DNA from: JBBROS01 sp963752225
GTDB lineage: Bacteria; Pseudomonadota; Alphaproteobacteria; Acetobacterales; Acetobacteraceae
DNA length: 64,000 nt
NCBI GenBank assembly: GCA_963752225.1
Contig: CAVVXS010000007.1
Span: 1,674,001 to 1,738,000 of the forward strand
Reading direction: 5' to 3'
Position 1 is the stretch's first letter, and the number at the start of each line of letters is the position of its first letter. A model generated the notes under the pieces. The model was not told where the DNA came from and ran no database searches. It worked only from the letters and a program-made list of their open reading frames with translations. Both the position numbers and the translations under genes were made by a program. Shown in pieces: positions 31,131 to 40,405 of the stretch.

Positions 31131-32183
31131 ATGCGTATTGCGCAGATCGCGCCCTTGCACGAGGCCGTCCCGCCGAAGCTCTACGGCGGCACGGAGCGGG
31201 TCGTGTCGTTCCTGACCGAGGAGTTGGTCGCGCTCGGCCATGACGTCACCCTGTTCGCGAGCGGCGACAGTGTCACGTCGGCCCGGCTGGAGCCGATCTG
31301 GCCGCGCGCCCTGCGCCTCGACCCCGCGATCCGCGACCCGATCGCGCCGCACATGCTGCTGATGGAAGCGTGCCGGCGGCAGGCGGATGATTTCGACGTC
31401 ATGCACTTCCACGTCGACTATTGGCCGTTCAGCATCTTCGGCCGGCAGCGCACGCCGTTCGTCACCACCCTGCATGGCCGGCTCGACCTCGCCGAGCTGC
31501 AGCCGATCTTCGACACGTTCCCCAACGTGCCGGTGGTCAGCATCAGCGACAACCAGCGGCGGCCGTTGCCGCAGGCCCGCTTCGTGGAAACCGTTTACCA
31601 CGGCCTGCCGGCCAATCTCCTGACGCCGCAGCCGAAGAAGCCAGAATACCTCGCCTTCCTCGGCCGCATCGCGCCGGAAAAGGGGCCGGACCGCGCCATC
31701 CGCATCGCCCGCGCGGCCGGCATCCCGCTGAAGATGGCGGCGAAGGTGGATCGGGTGGATCAAGTCTACTTCGACACCGTCGTGCGCCCGATGCTGGCCG
31801 AAGGCGGCGTCGAGTTGATCGGCGAGATCAGCGACGCGCAAAAGCCGGACTTCCTCAGCGGCGCCGTCGGCCTGCTGATGCCGATCGACTGGCCGGAGCC
31901 GTTCGGCTTGGTGATGATCGAGGCGATGGCGTGCGGCACCCCGGTAATCGCGTTCAACCGCGGCTCCGTCCCGGAGATCATGGACGAGGGCATCAGCGGC
32001 TTCATCGTCGAGGACGAGCACGGCGCCATCGCCGCGGTGAACCGGTTGCATACCCTGTCGCGAGCCAAGGTGCGGGCGACGTTCGACCACCGTTTCACCG
32101 CCCGCCGCATGGCCGAGGACTACCTCAAAGTGTATCGCAGCCTCGCCGGCGAGCAGCGTTCGGTGCTGCGCGCGATCCGCTGA
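31131..32183 (+). CDS. Glycosyltransferase family 4
   Basis: A 350-residue GT-B retaining glycosyltransferase. The N-terminal acceptor domain has PPKLYGGTERVVSFLTEEL and a Gly-rich loop, HFHVDYW follows, and the C-terminal nucleotide-sugar domain begins at EYLAFLGRIAPEKG. It ends with the E-x7-E motif in EPFGLVMIEAMACGTPV. The acceptor is unknown. It stands alone, with a good AGGAG ribosome site, upstream of the helix-hairpin-helix gene on the same strand. Confidence 0.88.
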   Translation: MRIAQIAPLHEAVPPKLYGGTERVVSFLTEELVALGHDVTLFASGDSVTSARLEPIWPRALRLDPAIRDPIAPHMLLMEACRRQADDFDVMHFHVDYWPFSIFGRQRTPFVTTLHGRLDLAELQPIFDTFPNVPVVSISDNQRRPLPQARFVETVYHGLPANLLTPQPKKPEYLAFLGRIAPEKGPDRAIRIARAAGIPLKMAAKVDRVDQVYFDTVVRPMLAEGGVELIGEISDAQKPDFLSGAVGLLMPIDWPEPFGLVMIEAMACGTPVIAFNRGSVPEIMDEGISGFIVEDEHGAIAAVNRLHTLSRAKVRATFDHRFTARRMAEDYLKVYRSLAGEQRSVLRAIR

Positions 32184-32312
32184 ACGGTTGCGGCGCCTGT
32201 CTCGACTTGGGGACCGGGCGCCACATTCGGGGGCCGACATTCCGCTTGCCCGGCCGGTCGGAACAGGGTTCGTTACGACGAAGACGTGCGACAATCCTTG
32301 GAGAATAAGACG

Positions 32313-32720
32313 ATGCTGCGCAACGTGATCACCGCCGCCTGCCTCACTGCCCTGCTGTCCGGCGGGGCCGCCTTGGCCCAAGGCACGGGAACTGCCCCGA
32401 CCGCCGCTCCCCCGTTCGGCACAGTGCCGTCCACCGGGGCACCGGCCACGACGCCCTACACGCCGTCGGCGCGTCCGTCCTACCGCCCGGCCGCTCCGGC
32501 CCCTGCCTCGGTGCCGAGCGGCACCAAGGTGAACCTGAACACGGCGAGTGCCGCCGAACTCGACAAGCTGCCGAAGGTGGGCAAGGCGCGCAGCAAGGCG
32601 ATCCTGGACGAGCGGGCCAAGGGTCCGTTCCGCGACTGGAGCGACTTCGACGCCCGCATGAAGCACACCTCGGTCAACAACGGCGTCAAGAACTCGATCA
32701 AGGATATGGTCAGCTTCTGA
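32313..32720 (+). CDS. Secreted helix-hairpin-helix (ComEA-like) protein
   Basis: A 135-residue protein with a signal peptide (about residues 1–23, ending ALAQG), a Pro/Thr/Ala-rich linker to about residue 68 and one helix-hairpin-helix domain: VNLNTASAAELDKLPKVGKA followed by ILDERAKGPF. ComEA proteins bind incoming DNA in the periplasm, but many short secreted relatives have no proven role. ATG 32313 is chosen because the signal peptide begins there. It is convergent with the sugar kinase gene. Confidence 0.8.
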   Translation: MLRNVITAACLTALLSGGAALAQGTGTAPTAAPPFGTVPSTGAPATTPYTPSARPSYRPAAPAPASVPSGTKVNLNTASAAELDKLPKVGKARSKAILDERAKGPFRDWSDFDARMKHTSVNNGVKNSIKDMVSF

Positions 32721-32771
32721 CCGCTCTCGCCGCCTGACACGCTCGGGGATGGGCGCCCATCCTCCGAGCCG

Positions 32772-33638
32772 TCAAGCCGCCTCGATCTCCGCCGTCCGCG
32801 GCAGGCTGCGTTGCGAGCCTGCCCGGGTGCAGCACAAAGCGGCGGCCCGGTTGGCCCGGGCAACCGCGTCCGCCAAGGCAAGGCCGCGATCCAGTCCGGC
32901 CGCCATCACGCCGGTAAAGCAGTCGCCGGCGGCGGTCGAGTCCACCACCGCGACGGCGTGCGCGGCAATCTGCCCCGCCCCGTTGCCGGCCCATTCCACC
33001 CCCGCCTCGCCCAGCGTGCGCACCACCGCGACGCCCAGCGCCGTCGACAATCCCGCGGCGTCGGGCGCGGCGGCGATATGGTTCGAGAGCCACGCCGCCT
33101 CGTGCTCGTTGACGACCAGGACGTCGATCCCCCGCCACGCATCCGGCGGCAGCGGCAAGGACGGCGCGAGGTTCAGCACGATCCGCGCGCCGCGGTTGCG
33201 CCGGATCAGCGAAGCGGTCTCGCCGGGATCGACCTCCATTTGCAGCAGCACGGTGTGACCCGGGCACAACCGCGCGTCCTCGACCTGATCGGCACGCGCC
33301 GCCAGGTTGGCCCCCGATCCCACGGCGATCAGGTTGCGTCCGGCCGAATCGGTGCAGATCGCCGCGCACCCGGTGACGGCGTCCGCGCGCTTGATCCGCG
33401 ACAGGTCCACGCCGGCTAACAGCAACCCGGCCAGCGCATCCTCGGCCAGCGCGTCGCGGCCGACCGCACCCGCCATCGCCACTTCGGCGCCGTCGAGTGC
33501 GGCGGCCACCGCCTGGTTGGCGCCTTTGCCGCCCGGTTCGATCCGCGTCGACGGGCCCAGCACCGTTTCGCCCGGCGACGGCAGCCGGTCGAGCGGGAAG
33601 ATCAGGTCGAGGTTGATCGAACCGAACACGGTGATCAT
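32772..33638 (-). CDS. Ribokinase-like sugar kinase
   Basis: A 288-residue PfkB-family kinase, probably a ribokinase. The N-terminal signature is FGSINLDL with PGGKGANQAVAAA near residue 37, which is typical of ribokinase, and the C-terminal signature with the catalytic base is in DSTAAGDCFTGVMAAG. The length is close to the usual 300. ATG 33638 overlaps the thyX stop by four bases. No ribose transporter genes are nearby, so another pentose or nucleoside substrate is possible. Confidence 0.85.
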   Translation of the reverse strand: MITVFGSINLDLIFPLDRLPSPGETVLGPSTRIEPGGKGANQAVAAALDGAEVAMAGAVGRDALAEDALAGLLLAGVDLSRIKRADAVTGCAAICTDSAGRNLIAVGSGANLAARADQVEDARLCPGHTVLLQMEVDPGETASLIRRNRGARIVLNLAPSLPLPPDAWRGIDVLVVNEHEAAWLSNHIAAAPDAAGLSTALGVAVVRTLGEAGVEWAGNGAGQIAAHAVAVVDSTAAGDCFTGVMAAGLDRGLALADAVARANRAAALCCTRAGSQRSLPRTAEIEAA

Positions 33639-34555
33639 CGGCCGAGCGCCGCCATCAGCTCCGACCATTCGCGCTTCGACAAGCCGCTCCCGGGCTGCTC
33701 CACCGCTTCGCCCGCGAGCATCCGGCGCACCACGCCGAGCATCCCGGCCGAGAGCGTCATCGCGCCCATGCGGTAGTCCTTGAAGGCGGCGTAGGTCGCC
33801 GGCACCCAGGCTTCGACCGAGCGGAGCATCACCTCGGCGTAGGCGCGGATCTCGTATTGCGCATGGCTGTCCGCCCGCAGCGCGAGAAAGCCGAGCAGGT
33901 TGTGCAGGTCCGACTTCCAATACCACTGGGTGTAGGTGTTGAGGGTCAGGTTCATGCGCGCCAGCTCGCGCGCGAGGCCTTGCCGACTGGGGTCGGCGCC
34001 ATCTTCGTTCAGCATGGCGGCGTAGTGGTCGTAGGTGAGGGTCGCGTCCTCCCGCAGCAGCTGCAGGACCTGTTCGGCCTCCGCGCCCTCGAGCACGGCG
34101 CCGCGGCCTTGGCGGTTGCTGTCGCTTTGAGCGGCCAGGTGTTCGGGCGCCGGGATGTAGAACTCGCGGTCCAGGATCGAATAACGGGCGGAATACTCGT
34201 TCACGTTGGCCATGCGGTGGCGGATCCACTGCCGGGCCACGAAGATCGGCAGCTTCACGTGGTACTTGATCTCGCACATCTCGAACGGCGTGCTGTGCCG
34301 ATGCCGCATCAGGTAGCGGATCAGCCCGGCGTCCTCGCTGACCCGGCGGGTGCCGCGGCCGTAGCTGACGCGGGCCGCCTGCACCACGGCACCGTCGTCG
34401 CCCATGTAGTCCACCACGCGGACGAAGCCGTGGTCGAGCACCGGCATCGCCTCGTACAGCATCGCTTCCAGCGCCGGCACGGTCGCCCGCCGTGTGGACG
34501 CTTGGTGGCCACGGTGGGCTTCGATTTCGGCGTGCTGTTCAGGGGTCAGGGGCAT
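33635..34555 (-). CDS. thyX: Flavin-dependent thymidylate synthase
   Basis: A 306-residue FAD- and folate-dependent enzyme that makes dTMP from dUMP. The signature RHR(x7)S is present as RHRMANVNEYSAR at residues 112–124, with the preceding PIFVARQW helix and FEMCEIKYH. Further support comes from NLLGFLALRAD, which follows QWYWKSDLH. The start at 34555 is the only reasonable one. The sugar kinase gene overlaps its stop by four bases, which links the two in one transcript. Confidence 0.95.
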   Translation of the reverse strand: MPLTPEQHAEIEAHRGHQASTRRATVPALEAMLYEAMPVLDHGFVRVVDYMGDDGAVVQAARVSYGRGTRRVSEDAGLIRYLMRHRHSTPFEMCEIKYHVKLPIFVARQWIRHRMANVNEYSARYSILDREFYIPAPEHLAAQSDSNRQGRGAVLEGAEAEQVLQLLREDATLTYDHYAAMLNEDGADPSRQGLARELARMNLTLNTYTQWYWKSDLHNLLGFLALRADSHAQYEIRAYAEVMLRSVEAWVPATYAAFKDYRMGAMTLSAGMLGVVRRMLAGEAVEQPGSGLSKREWSELMAALGR

Positions 34556-34889
34556 CGCATTCCCCTAGCATCGGCCAGCGTTCAAGCCTATATGTTGCAG
34601 GCTGGCTTCAACCGGCTATGGCGATAAACGAGGGTTGGAATAAGCGTTGTGGACCCGGGGGCAGTGCCCGGCGCCTCCACCATCTCGCTCCCCAAGAAGA
34701 GGGGGCGGAGGGACAGGGGGGCGAAACAGGCTCGACACGCGTAGTAAAGGATCTTCTTTTGCCCGGCATGATACCGCCGTTATCGGGTCATATCACAAGT
34801 GCCAATGACAATCATGAGGCGCTCGCGATCGCTGCGTAAGCAGTGACACGCGCGGTTCGGGGGGCACCGGGCAACAGAAGCCCCCCACT
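34556..34889. other. Intergenic region between thyX and the binding-protein pseudogene
   Basis: No gene is supported here. It contains a GC hairpin-like stretch near 34660 (CCCGGGGGCAGTGCCCGG) and, just after the pseudogene stop, a G-rich tract on the plus strand. It probably holds the thyX promoter, but no clear -35/-10 pair was found. Confidence 0.4.
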
Positions 34890-36465
34890 TTACCCGCGCT
34901 CGATATTCCAGAACACCGGTGCCCCGGGCAGGATGCCCTGCAGGTCGGCACGATAGGCGGTCTGCTGGAATTGCTGGCCCAGCGGCACGTACGGGACATC
35001 CTGAAACGCCTGGCGTTGGATGCGCTCGGCCAGCGGCTTCTGCTCCGCGCGATCGGCTTCCAGCCAAGCGTCGCGCAGCCGCTCGATCTCCGGACTGACT
35101 GCCCACCCCGGCGCCGCCGCCAGGCCGTTGCCGCGCAAGAACACGTTGCTGGCAGGGGTCGCGTGGTCGAGGCCCGACCAGCTGGTCTGGAACACGCTCC
35201 AGCCGCCCTTGTCCGGCGGCTCGCGATTGGTCCGGCGCTGCACCGCCGTGCCCCAATCCATCGTCTGCGCATCGAGGTTCAGCCCGAGTTCGGCGAAACA
35301 GGTCGGCCGTCACCTCCGCCAAGGCCGCGACGCTCGGGATGTCGGTCGGCATCATCAGCATGACCCGCTCGCCGCGGTAGCCGGCGGCCTCCAGCTCGCG
35401 GCGGCTGCGCGCCAGATCGCGCGGCCGGGTCAGCGATTCCATGCCTGCATCGCTGGCCAACGGCGTCCCCGGGCAGAAATAACCGACCCCGTCGGTCCAG
35501 AGCGCGCGGTCGGGTCCGCTGACCGCCTCCATGTGGTCGGATTGCGTGACCGCTCCCAGCACGGCCCGCCGGATGGCCGGATTGTCGAAGGGCGGGTGGA
35601 GTTGATTGAAGCGCATGGTGGCGATGATGCCGGACGGGTCCTGGGTCTTGACCACCAGCCGCCGATCGGCCCGCAGCGGCGGCAGCAAATCGGTGTTGGC
35701 GGCGAGCCACCAATCCACCTCGCCCCGCTGCAAAGCGGCGCTCGCCGTGGCCGCATCGGGGATGATGTGCCACTCCACGCGGTCGAAGCTGGCCCGCTTC
35801 GGCCCGGCCGTGCGGGACGGGACGCCGTCCGCGCGCGGCACGTAGCCGTCGAACCGGGCATAGGCGACGCGGGCGCCGGGCACGCGCTCGTCGGCGAGGT
35901 AGCGATACGGGCCGCTGCCGACCATTTCGCCAACCTGGGTGAACGCGTCGGCCTGTGCCAGCCGTTCCGGCATGATCACGCAAGCGCTGGGCGCCGTCTT
36001 GCCCAAGGCGTCCGGGAGCAGCGGGAACGGGCGTTTCAGCCGGAACACCACGGTGCGGTCGTCACCGGTCGAGAGGTCGTCGGTCGCCGCCAGCAAGGCC
36101 TGGCCGAAGCCGTCGCGCGTGCCCCAGCGGCGGATGCTGGCGACGCAGTCCCGCGCCAGCACGGGCGTGCCGTCGTGGAACACCAAGCCGGGCCGCAGCA
36201 GCAGCCGCCAGACCAGCCCCGCGGCCTCGGTGGTTGCGGCCTCGAGCATCTGCAAACGCGGCGCGAACTCGGCGTCCTGCCCGAACAGCGTGTCGAACAC
36301 CAGGAAAGCGTGGTCGCGCGACTGATAGGCGGTGGTCCAGACCGGGTCGAGTACGGCCAGGTCCGCTTGCGGGACGAAGCGCAGCACGCGCCGCTCCGCG
36401 CCGCGGCCGAGGCGCGGGCTCGCCAGCATCGCTCCGGCTGCCGCCAGAACACCTCGTCGCCGCAT
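34890..36465 (-). pseudogene. ABC peptide/nickel-type substrate-binding protein, frameshifted
   Basis: A periplasmic binding protein of the DppA/SBP_bac_5 type, broken by one extra base. Frame one runs from ATG 36465 (Tat-like signal MRRRGVLAAAGAML) through VLRFVPQADLAVLDPVWTT and FHDGTPVLARDCVAS to AEVTADLF. Frame two resumes with LGLNLDAQTMDWGTAVQRR and ends at 34890 with VFWNIERG. The insertion lies within about 35288–35299, next to a run of three T on the minus strand. Both halves are well conserved, so the break is recent or a sequencing error. No permease genes are adjacent. Confidence 0.85.
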
Positions 36466-36548
36466 GCAAGCTCTCCCATTGCGCCGAACCATCCTGGCAT
36501 GGCGCCCGCCCCGTTCCCAACCGCGCGGCGAAGCGGTATCAGACACAC

Positions 36549-37115
36549 ATGGAAGATGACGAGAACGGCTCGCCGCCCGAGCGGCCCGAGAGCCTGCTGC
36601 CCTATGACGCGTGGCACGAGGAGGCCTTGCGCCATGTGGTGATCCGCGCCCTGGCCCATGTCGGCGCCGAGGGCCTGCCCGGCGAGCACCATTTCTATGT
36701 GAGCTTCCGCACCGACCGCGTCGGCGTGATCATCCCGCAACGGCTCAAGGCGCAGTACCCGCACGAGATGACCATCGTGATGCAGCACCAGTTCTGGGAC
36801 CTGCAGGTGGACGAACCCGGCGGCTGGTTCAGCATCGGCCTGAGCTTCGGCGGCATTCCGACCACGCTGACGGTCCCGTTCAGCGCCATCACCGCCTTTG
36901 CCGACCCGCACGTGCAGTTCGGCCTGCGCTTTCGTCCGCAAGGCGAGGAGGCGGCCAACGACGCCGACGAGCCGCGCCCGGATAGCGCCGACCCGAAACA
37001 GGGCGCCGGGCCGAAGGCGGCCGAGTCACCGGCGTCCGGCGCCGAGGAGCCCGCCGAGCCGCCGCAGGTCGTCAGCCTCGACGCGTTCCGCAAGCGGCCG
37101 CCGGCCAAGGAGTAA
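36549..37115 (+). CDS. sspB: ClpXP adaptor SspB family protein
   Basis: A 188-residue SspB-type adaptor that hands ssrA-tagged or specific substrates to ClpXP. The substrate-binding beta domain contains HHFYVSFRTDRVGV, YPHEMTIVMQHQFWDL and FSIGLSFGGIPTTLTVPF. A flexible Pro/Glu/Ala linker from about residue 135 leads to the ClpX-tethering tail VVSLDAFRKR. ATG 36549 fits the usual start. Fumarase begins four bases after its stop. It is divergent from the binding-protein pseudogene. Confidence 0.88.
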   Translation: MEDDENGSPPERPESLLPYDAWHEEALRHVVIRALAHVGAEGLPGEHHFYVSFRTDRVGVIIPQRLKAQYPHEMTIVMQHQFWDLQVDEPGGWFSIGLSFGGIPTTLTVPFSAITAFADPHVQFGLRFRPQGEEAANDADEPRPDSADPKQGAGPKAAESPASGAEEPAEPPQVVSLDAFRKRPPAKE

Positions 37116-37119
37116 CGGC

Positions 37120-38778
37120 ATGAACGCTCCCGCATCCCCGGCCGCGACGCGGCCCGACACGTTCCGCTATGCGCCGATGTTCCCGCTGGGCGACCGCGGC
37201 ACGCCTTGGCGCAAGCTCGACATCGCCGGCGTCAGCACCACGACCTGCGACGGTCAGACCGTGCTGCGGATCAAGCCGGACGCGCTGAGTGAGCTCGCGT
37301 TCCAGGCTTTCCATGATGTGAGCCACCTGCTGCGGCCCAGTCACCTCGCGCAGCTGCGCAAGATCCTCGATGATCCGGAGGCGTCGGCCAACGACCGGTT
37401 CGTGGCACTCGACCTGCTGAAGAACGCCAACATCGCCGCCGGCGGCGTGCTGCCGATGTGCCAGGACACGGGCACCGCGCTGGTGTTCGGCAAGAAGGGC
37501 CAGCGCGTCTGGGTCGAGGGCGACGAGGAGGAGGCGCTGAGCTGGGGCGTCCACCGCACCTACACCGAAACCAACCTGCGCTACTCGCAGATGGCGCCGC
37601 TCAGCATGTTCGAGGAGCAGAACACCGGCAACAACCTGCCGGTGCAGTTCGACATCGCGGCCGCACCCGGCGACCACCATGCCGACGAGATGAACCTGAT
37701 GTTCATCGCCAAGGGCGGCGGCAGCGCCAACAAGTTCTTCCTGTTCCAGGAGACCCGCGCGATCCTGACTCCGGCCAAGCTGCTGGCCTATCTCGATACC
37801 CGGATCAGGACGCTCGGCACGGCCGCCTGCCCGCCCTACCACCTGGCGATCGTCATCGGCGGCACCTCGGCCGAGCTGTGCCTCAAGACCGCCAAACTCG
37901 CGAGCACCAAATACCTCGACACCCTGCCGACCGAGGGCAGCCCGGCCGGTCACGCCTTCCGCGACGTCGAGATGGAGCAGCAGGTGCTCGAGCTGACCCG
38001 GCGCACCGGCATCGGCGCCCAGTTCGGTGGCAAGTATTTCTGCCACGACGTGCGGGTGATCCGCTTGCCGCGGCACGGCGCCAGCTTGCCGGTGGCGATC
38101 GGGGTGTCCTGCAGCGCCGACCGCCAGATCCACGCCAAGATCACCCCCGAAGGCGTGTTCCTCGAGCAGCTCGAGACCGACCCGTCGCACTACTTGCCCG
38201 AGACCACCGACGATATCCTGGGCGGTGAGGTCGTGCGCATCGACCTCGGCCAGCCGATGGAGGCGATCCGCCGCCAGCTTTCGGCCCACCCGGTCAAGAC
38301 CCGGGTTTCGCTGAACGGCACGATCGTGGTCGCCCGCGACATCGCCCATGCCAAGTTCAAGGAGCGGCTCGACCGTGGCGAGGGTGTGCCGCAGTACCTG
38401 AAAGACCACCCGGTCTACTACGCCGGCCCGGCCAAGACGCCGGCCGGGATGGCGACGGGCAGCTTCGGACCGACCACGGCCGGGCGCATGGACAGCTACG
38501 TCGCCGACCTGCAGCGCGAAGGCGGCAGCTTCGTCATGCTCGCCAAGGGCAATCGCTCGCGCGCCGTCCGCGACGCGTGCAAGGCCTATGGCGGCTTCTA
38601 CCTCGGCAGCGTCGGTGGCCCGGCCGCCCGTCTGGCGCAGGACTGCATCCGCAAGGTCGAGGTGCTGGAATACCCCGAACTCGGCATGGAGGCGGTGTGG
38701 AAGATCGAAGTCGAGGACTTCCCCGCGTTCATTGTCATCGACGATAAGGGAAACGATTTCTACGACGGGTTGGAATAA
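37120..38778 (+). CDS. Class I fumarate hydratase (4Fe-4S)
   Basis: A 552-residue iron-sulphur fumarase of the FumA/FumB type, interconverting fumarate and malate in the citrate cycle. Typical parts are GGVLPMCQDTGTALVFGKKG with a cluster Cys, ETNLRYSQMAPLSMF, ACPPYHLAIVIGGTSAE with another Cys, and in the C-terminal domain KTPAGMATGSFGPTTAGRMD. The length is the single-chain norm. The frame is open upstream within sspB, but ATG 37120 is preferred. Supply of malate here and malate synthase nearby is coincidental as far as the sequence shows. Confidence 0.93.
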   Translation: MNAPASPAATRPDTFRYAPMFPLGDRGTPWRKLDIAGVSTTTCDGQTVLRIKPDALSELAFQAFHDVSHLLRPSHLAQLRKILDDPEASANDRFVALDLLKNANIAAGGVLPMCQDTGTALVFGKKGQRVWVEGDEEEALSWGVHRTYTETNLRYSQMAPLSMFEEQNTGNNLPVQFDIAAAPGDHHADEMNLMFIAKGGGSANKFFLFQETRAILTPAKLLAYLDTRIRTLGTAACPPYHLAIVIGGTSAELCLKTAKLASTKYLDTLPTEGSPAGHAFRDVEMEQQVLELTRRTGIGAQFGGKYFCHDVRVIRLPRHGASLPVAIGVSCSADRQIHAKITPEGVFLEQLETDPSHYLPETTDDILGGEVVRIDLGQPMEAIRRQLSAHPVKTRVSLNGTIVVARDIAHAKFKERLDRGEGVPQYLKDHPVYYAGPAKTPAGMATGSFGPTTAGRMDSYVADLQREGGSFVMLAKGNRSRAVRDACKAYGGFYLGSVGGPAARLAQDCIRKVEVLEYPELGMEAVWKIEVEDFPAFIVIDDKGNDFYDGLE

Positions 38779-38782
38779 GAAT

Positions 38783-39184
38783 ATGCGCTTCACGGTCGAC
38801 CGGCTGGACCACGTCGTCATCAACTGCCGCGACATCGAGATCACGGCGTCCTGGTATCAGCGCGTGCTGGGCATGGAGCGTGAGGATTTCGGGCCCGACA
38901 ACCGCACGGCGCTGAAATTCGGCGGCCAGAAGCTGAACCTGCGTCCGCACGACACGGACAAATACAAGTGGATCAGCGGCGCCGTAACCGAGCCGGGCTC
39001 GGCCGACCTGTGCTTCATCACTGCGGTCGGACCGGACCAAGTCGTCGAACACCTGCACACCTGCCGCGTCGCCATCGAGGCCGGTCCGGTCGGCCGCATC
39101 GGCGCTTTGGGTCCGATCCAATCCGTCTACTGCCGCGACCCGGACGGCAACCTGATCGAAATCGCGTCTTATCTGGACCGCTGA
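38783..39184 (+). CDS. VOC family protein (YaeR-like)
   Basis: A 133-residue single VOC domain. The metal-ligand pattern is H in RLDHVVINCRD, the Y-Q-R-V-L-G-M helix, and E in the ending CRDPDGNLIEIASYL. YaeR and fosfomycin-type relatives look alike, and no substrate can be named. The ATG follows the fumarase stop by four bases, so they share a transcript. Confidence 0.82.
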   Translation: MRFTVDRLDHVVINCRDIEITASWYQRVLGMEREDFGPDNRTALKFGGQKLNLRPHDTDKYKWISGAVTEPGSADLCFITAVGPDQVVEHLHTCRVAIEAGPVGRIGALGPIQSVYCRDPDGNLIEIASYLDR

Positions 39185-39212
39185 GCGACCAGAGATCCCG
39201 CGTGCCGCAGAT

Positions 39213-39320
39213 TGCCGGGTCAGGCCCGGCAGTGACGCCGGTGCGCGCGGCCGGATCGCGTCCGGCCGTCGCGCTCCCCGGCTCCTTGCGACGTCATCCC
39301 CGGACTTGAGCCGGGGGTCC
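39213..39320. repeat. Pair of dispersed palindromic repeats
   Basis: TGCCGGG (39213–39219) pairs with CCCGGCA (39225–39231). A second element at 39290–39320 reads GACGTCATCCCCGGACTTGA followed by GCCGGGGGTCC, closely related to the palindrome at 6452–6474. Both are in the spacer before queA. Confidence 0.55.
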
Positions 39321-39379
39321 GGCCCGACCGCGAGCGTTGAGGAACGCACCGGCTCGAGAGTGCCGCGTGAAGTCCGGCC

Positions 39380-40405
39380 ATGACGCCACGCCTGACGCTC
39401 GCGGACTACGACTTCGACCTGCCGCCCGACCGCATCGCCCACACCCCCGCGCGGCCGCGTGACAGCGCGCGGCTGCTGCACGTGGCCGACCAGCTCGGCG
39501 ATCACCGGTTCACCGATCTTGCCACCCTGCTCCGCCCCGGCGACGTGCTGGTCGCCAACGACACCCGGGTCATCCCCGCCCAGCTCGCGATGCGGCGCGG
39601 CGAGGCCCGCATCGGCCTGACCCTCGACCAGCCACGGGCCGACAACACCTGGCACGCGCTGGCCCGCAATGCCCGGCGCCTGCAGCCCGGCGACAAACTG
39701 ACCTCCGACGACGCCCCCGAGCTTACTGCTGAAATCCTGCAAAAAGATGAAGACGGCGGCGTGCTGCTGCGCTTCAACGACGCCTTCGCCGACGCCCTGC
39801 CCCGCGCCGGCGCGCTTGCCTTGCCGCCTTACATCGAGCGGCCGCATGGGCCGACCGCGGACGATGCCAGTGATTACCAGACCGTGTTCGCCCGCCACGA
39901 GGGAGCCGTCGCGGCGCCGACGGCCGGCCTGCACTTCTCCGCGGCCGTCTTGGAGTTGCTTGCCACTGCCGGCATTCCGCGCGTCACCGTCACCTTGCAT
40001 GTCGGCGCCGGCACCTTCCTGCCGGTCCGCAGCGACGACGTGTCGCGCCATCGCATGCACGCCGAACGCGGGCGCATCACCCCCGAAGCCGCGGCCGCGA
40101 TCAACGCGGCCCGGCGGATCGTCGCGGTCGGCACCACCAGCCTACGCCTGATCGAAAGCGCCGCCGACGCCGACGGCCGGGTGCAGCCGTTCGACGGCGA
40201 CACGAGCCTGTTCATCACGCCGGGCTATCGCTTCCGCCGGGTCGGCGCGCTGCTGACGAACTTCCACCTGCCGCGCTCGACCTTGTTCATGCTCGTCTGC
40301 GCCTTCGCCGGCACCGAGCGCATGCGGGCGGCCTATGCCCACGCCATCCAACATGGCTATCGCTTCTACTCGTATGGCGATTCGAGCCTGCTGGAGCGCG
40401 CGTGA
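39380..40405 (+). CDS. queA: tRNA preQ1(34) S-adenosylmethionine ribosyltransferase-isomerase QueA
   Basis: A 341-residue enzyme that moves the ribosyl group of SAM onto preQ1 in tRNA to make epoxyqueuosine. Recognised by DYDFDLPPDRIAHTP at the N-terminus, VANDTRVIPAQL, AAPTAGLHFSAAVL and HVGAGTFLPVR in the middle, and LLTNFHLPRSTLFMLV near the C-terminus. The length is the norm. Its stop overlaps the tgt GTG by four bases. Confidence 0.96.
   Translation: MTPRLTLADYDFDLPPDRIAHTPARPRDSARLLHVADQLGDHRFTDLATLLRPGDVLVANDTRVIPAQLAMRRGEARIGLTLDQPRADNTWHALARNARRLQPGDKLTSDDAPELTAEILQKDEDGGVLLRFNDAFADALPRAGALALPPYIERPHGPTADDASDYQTVFARHEGAVAAPTAGLHFSAAVLELLATAGIPRVTVTLHVGAGTFLPVRSDDVSRHRMHAERGRITPEAAAAINAARRIVAVGTTSLRLIESAADADGRVQPFDGDTSLFITPGYRFRRVGALLTNFHLPRSTLFMLVCAFAGTERMRAAYAHAIQHGYRFYSYGDSSLLERA

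Noticed and set aside
30834..32666. A 610-codon open frame on the minus strand
   Set aside because: It is antisense to the GT4 gene and the helix-hairpin-helix gene, both with clear motifs.
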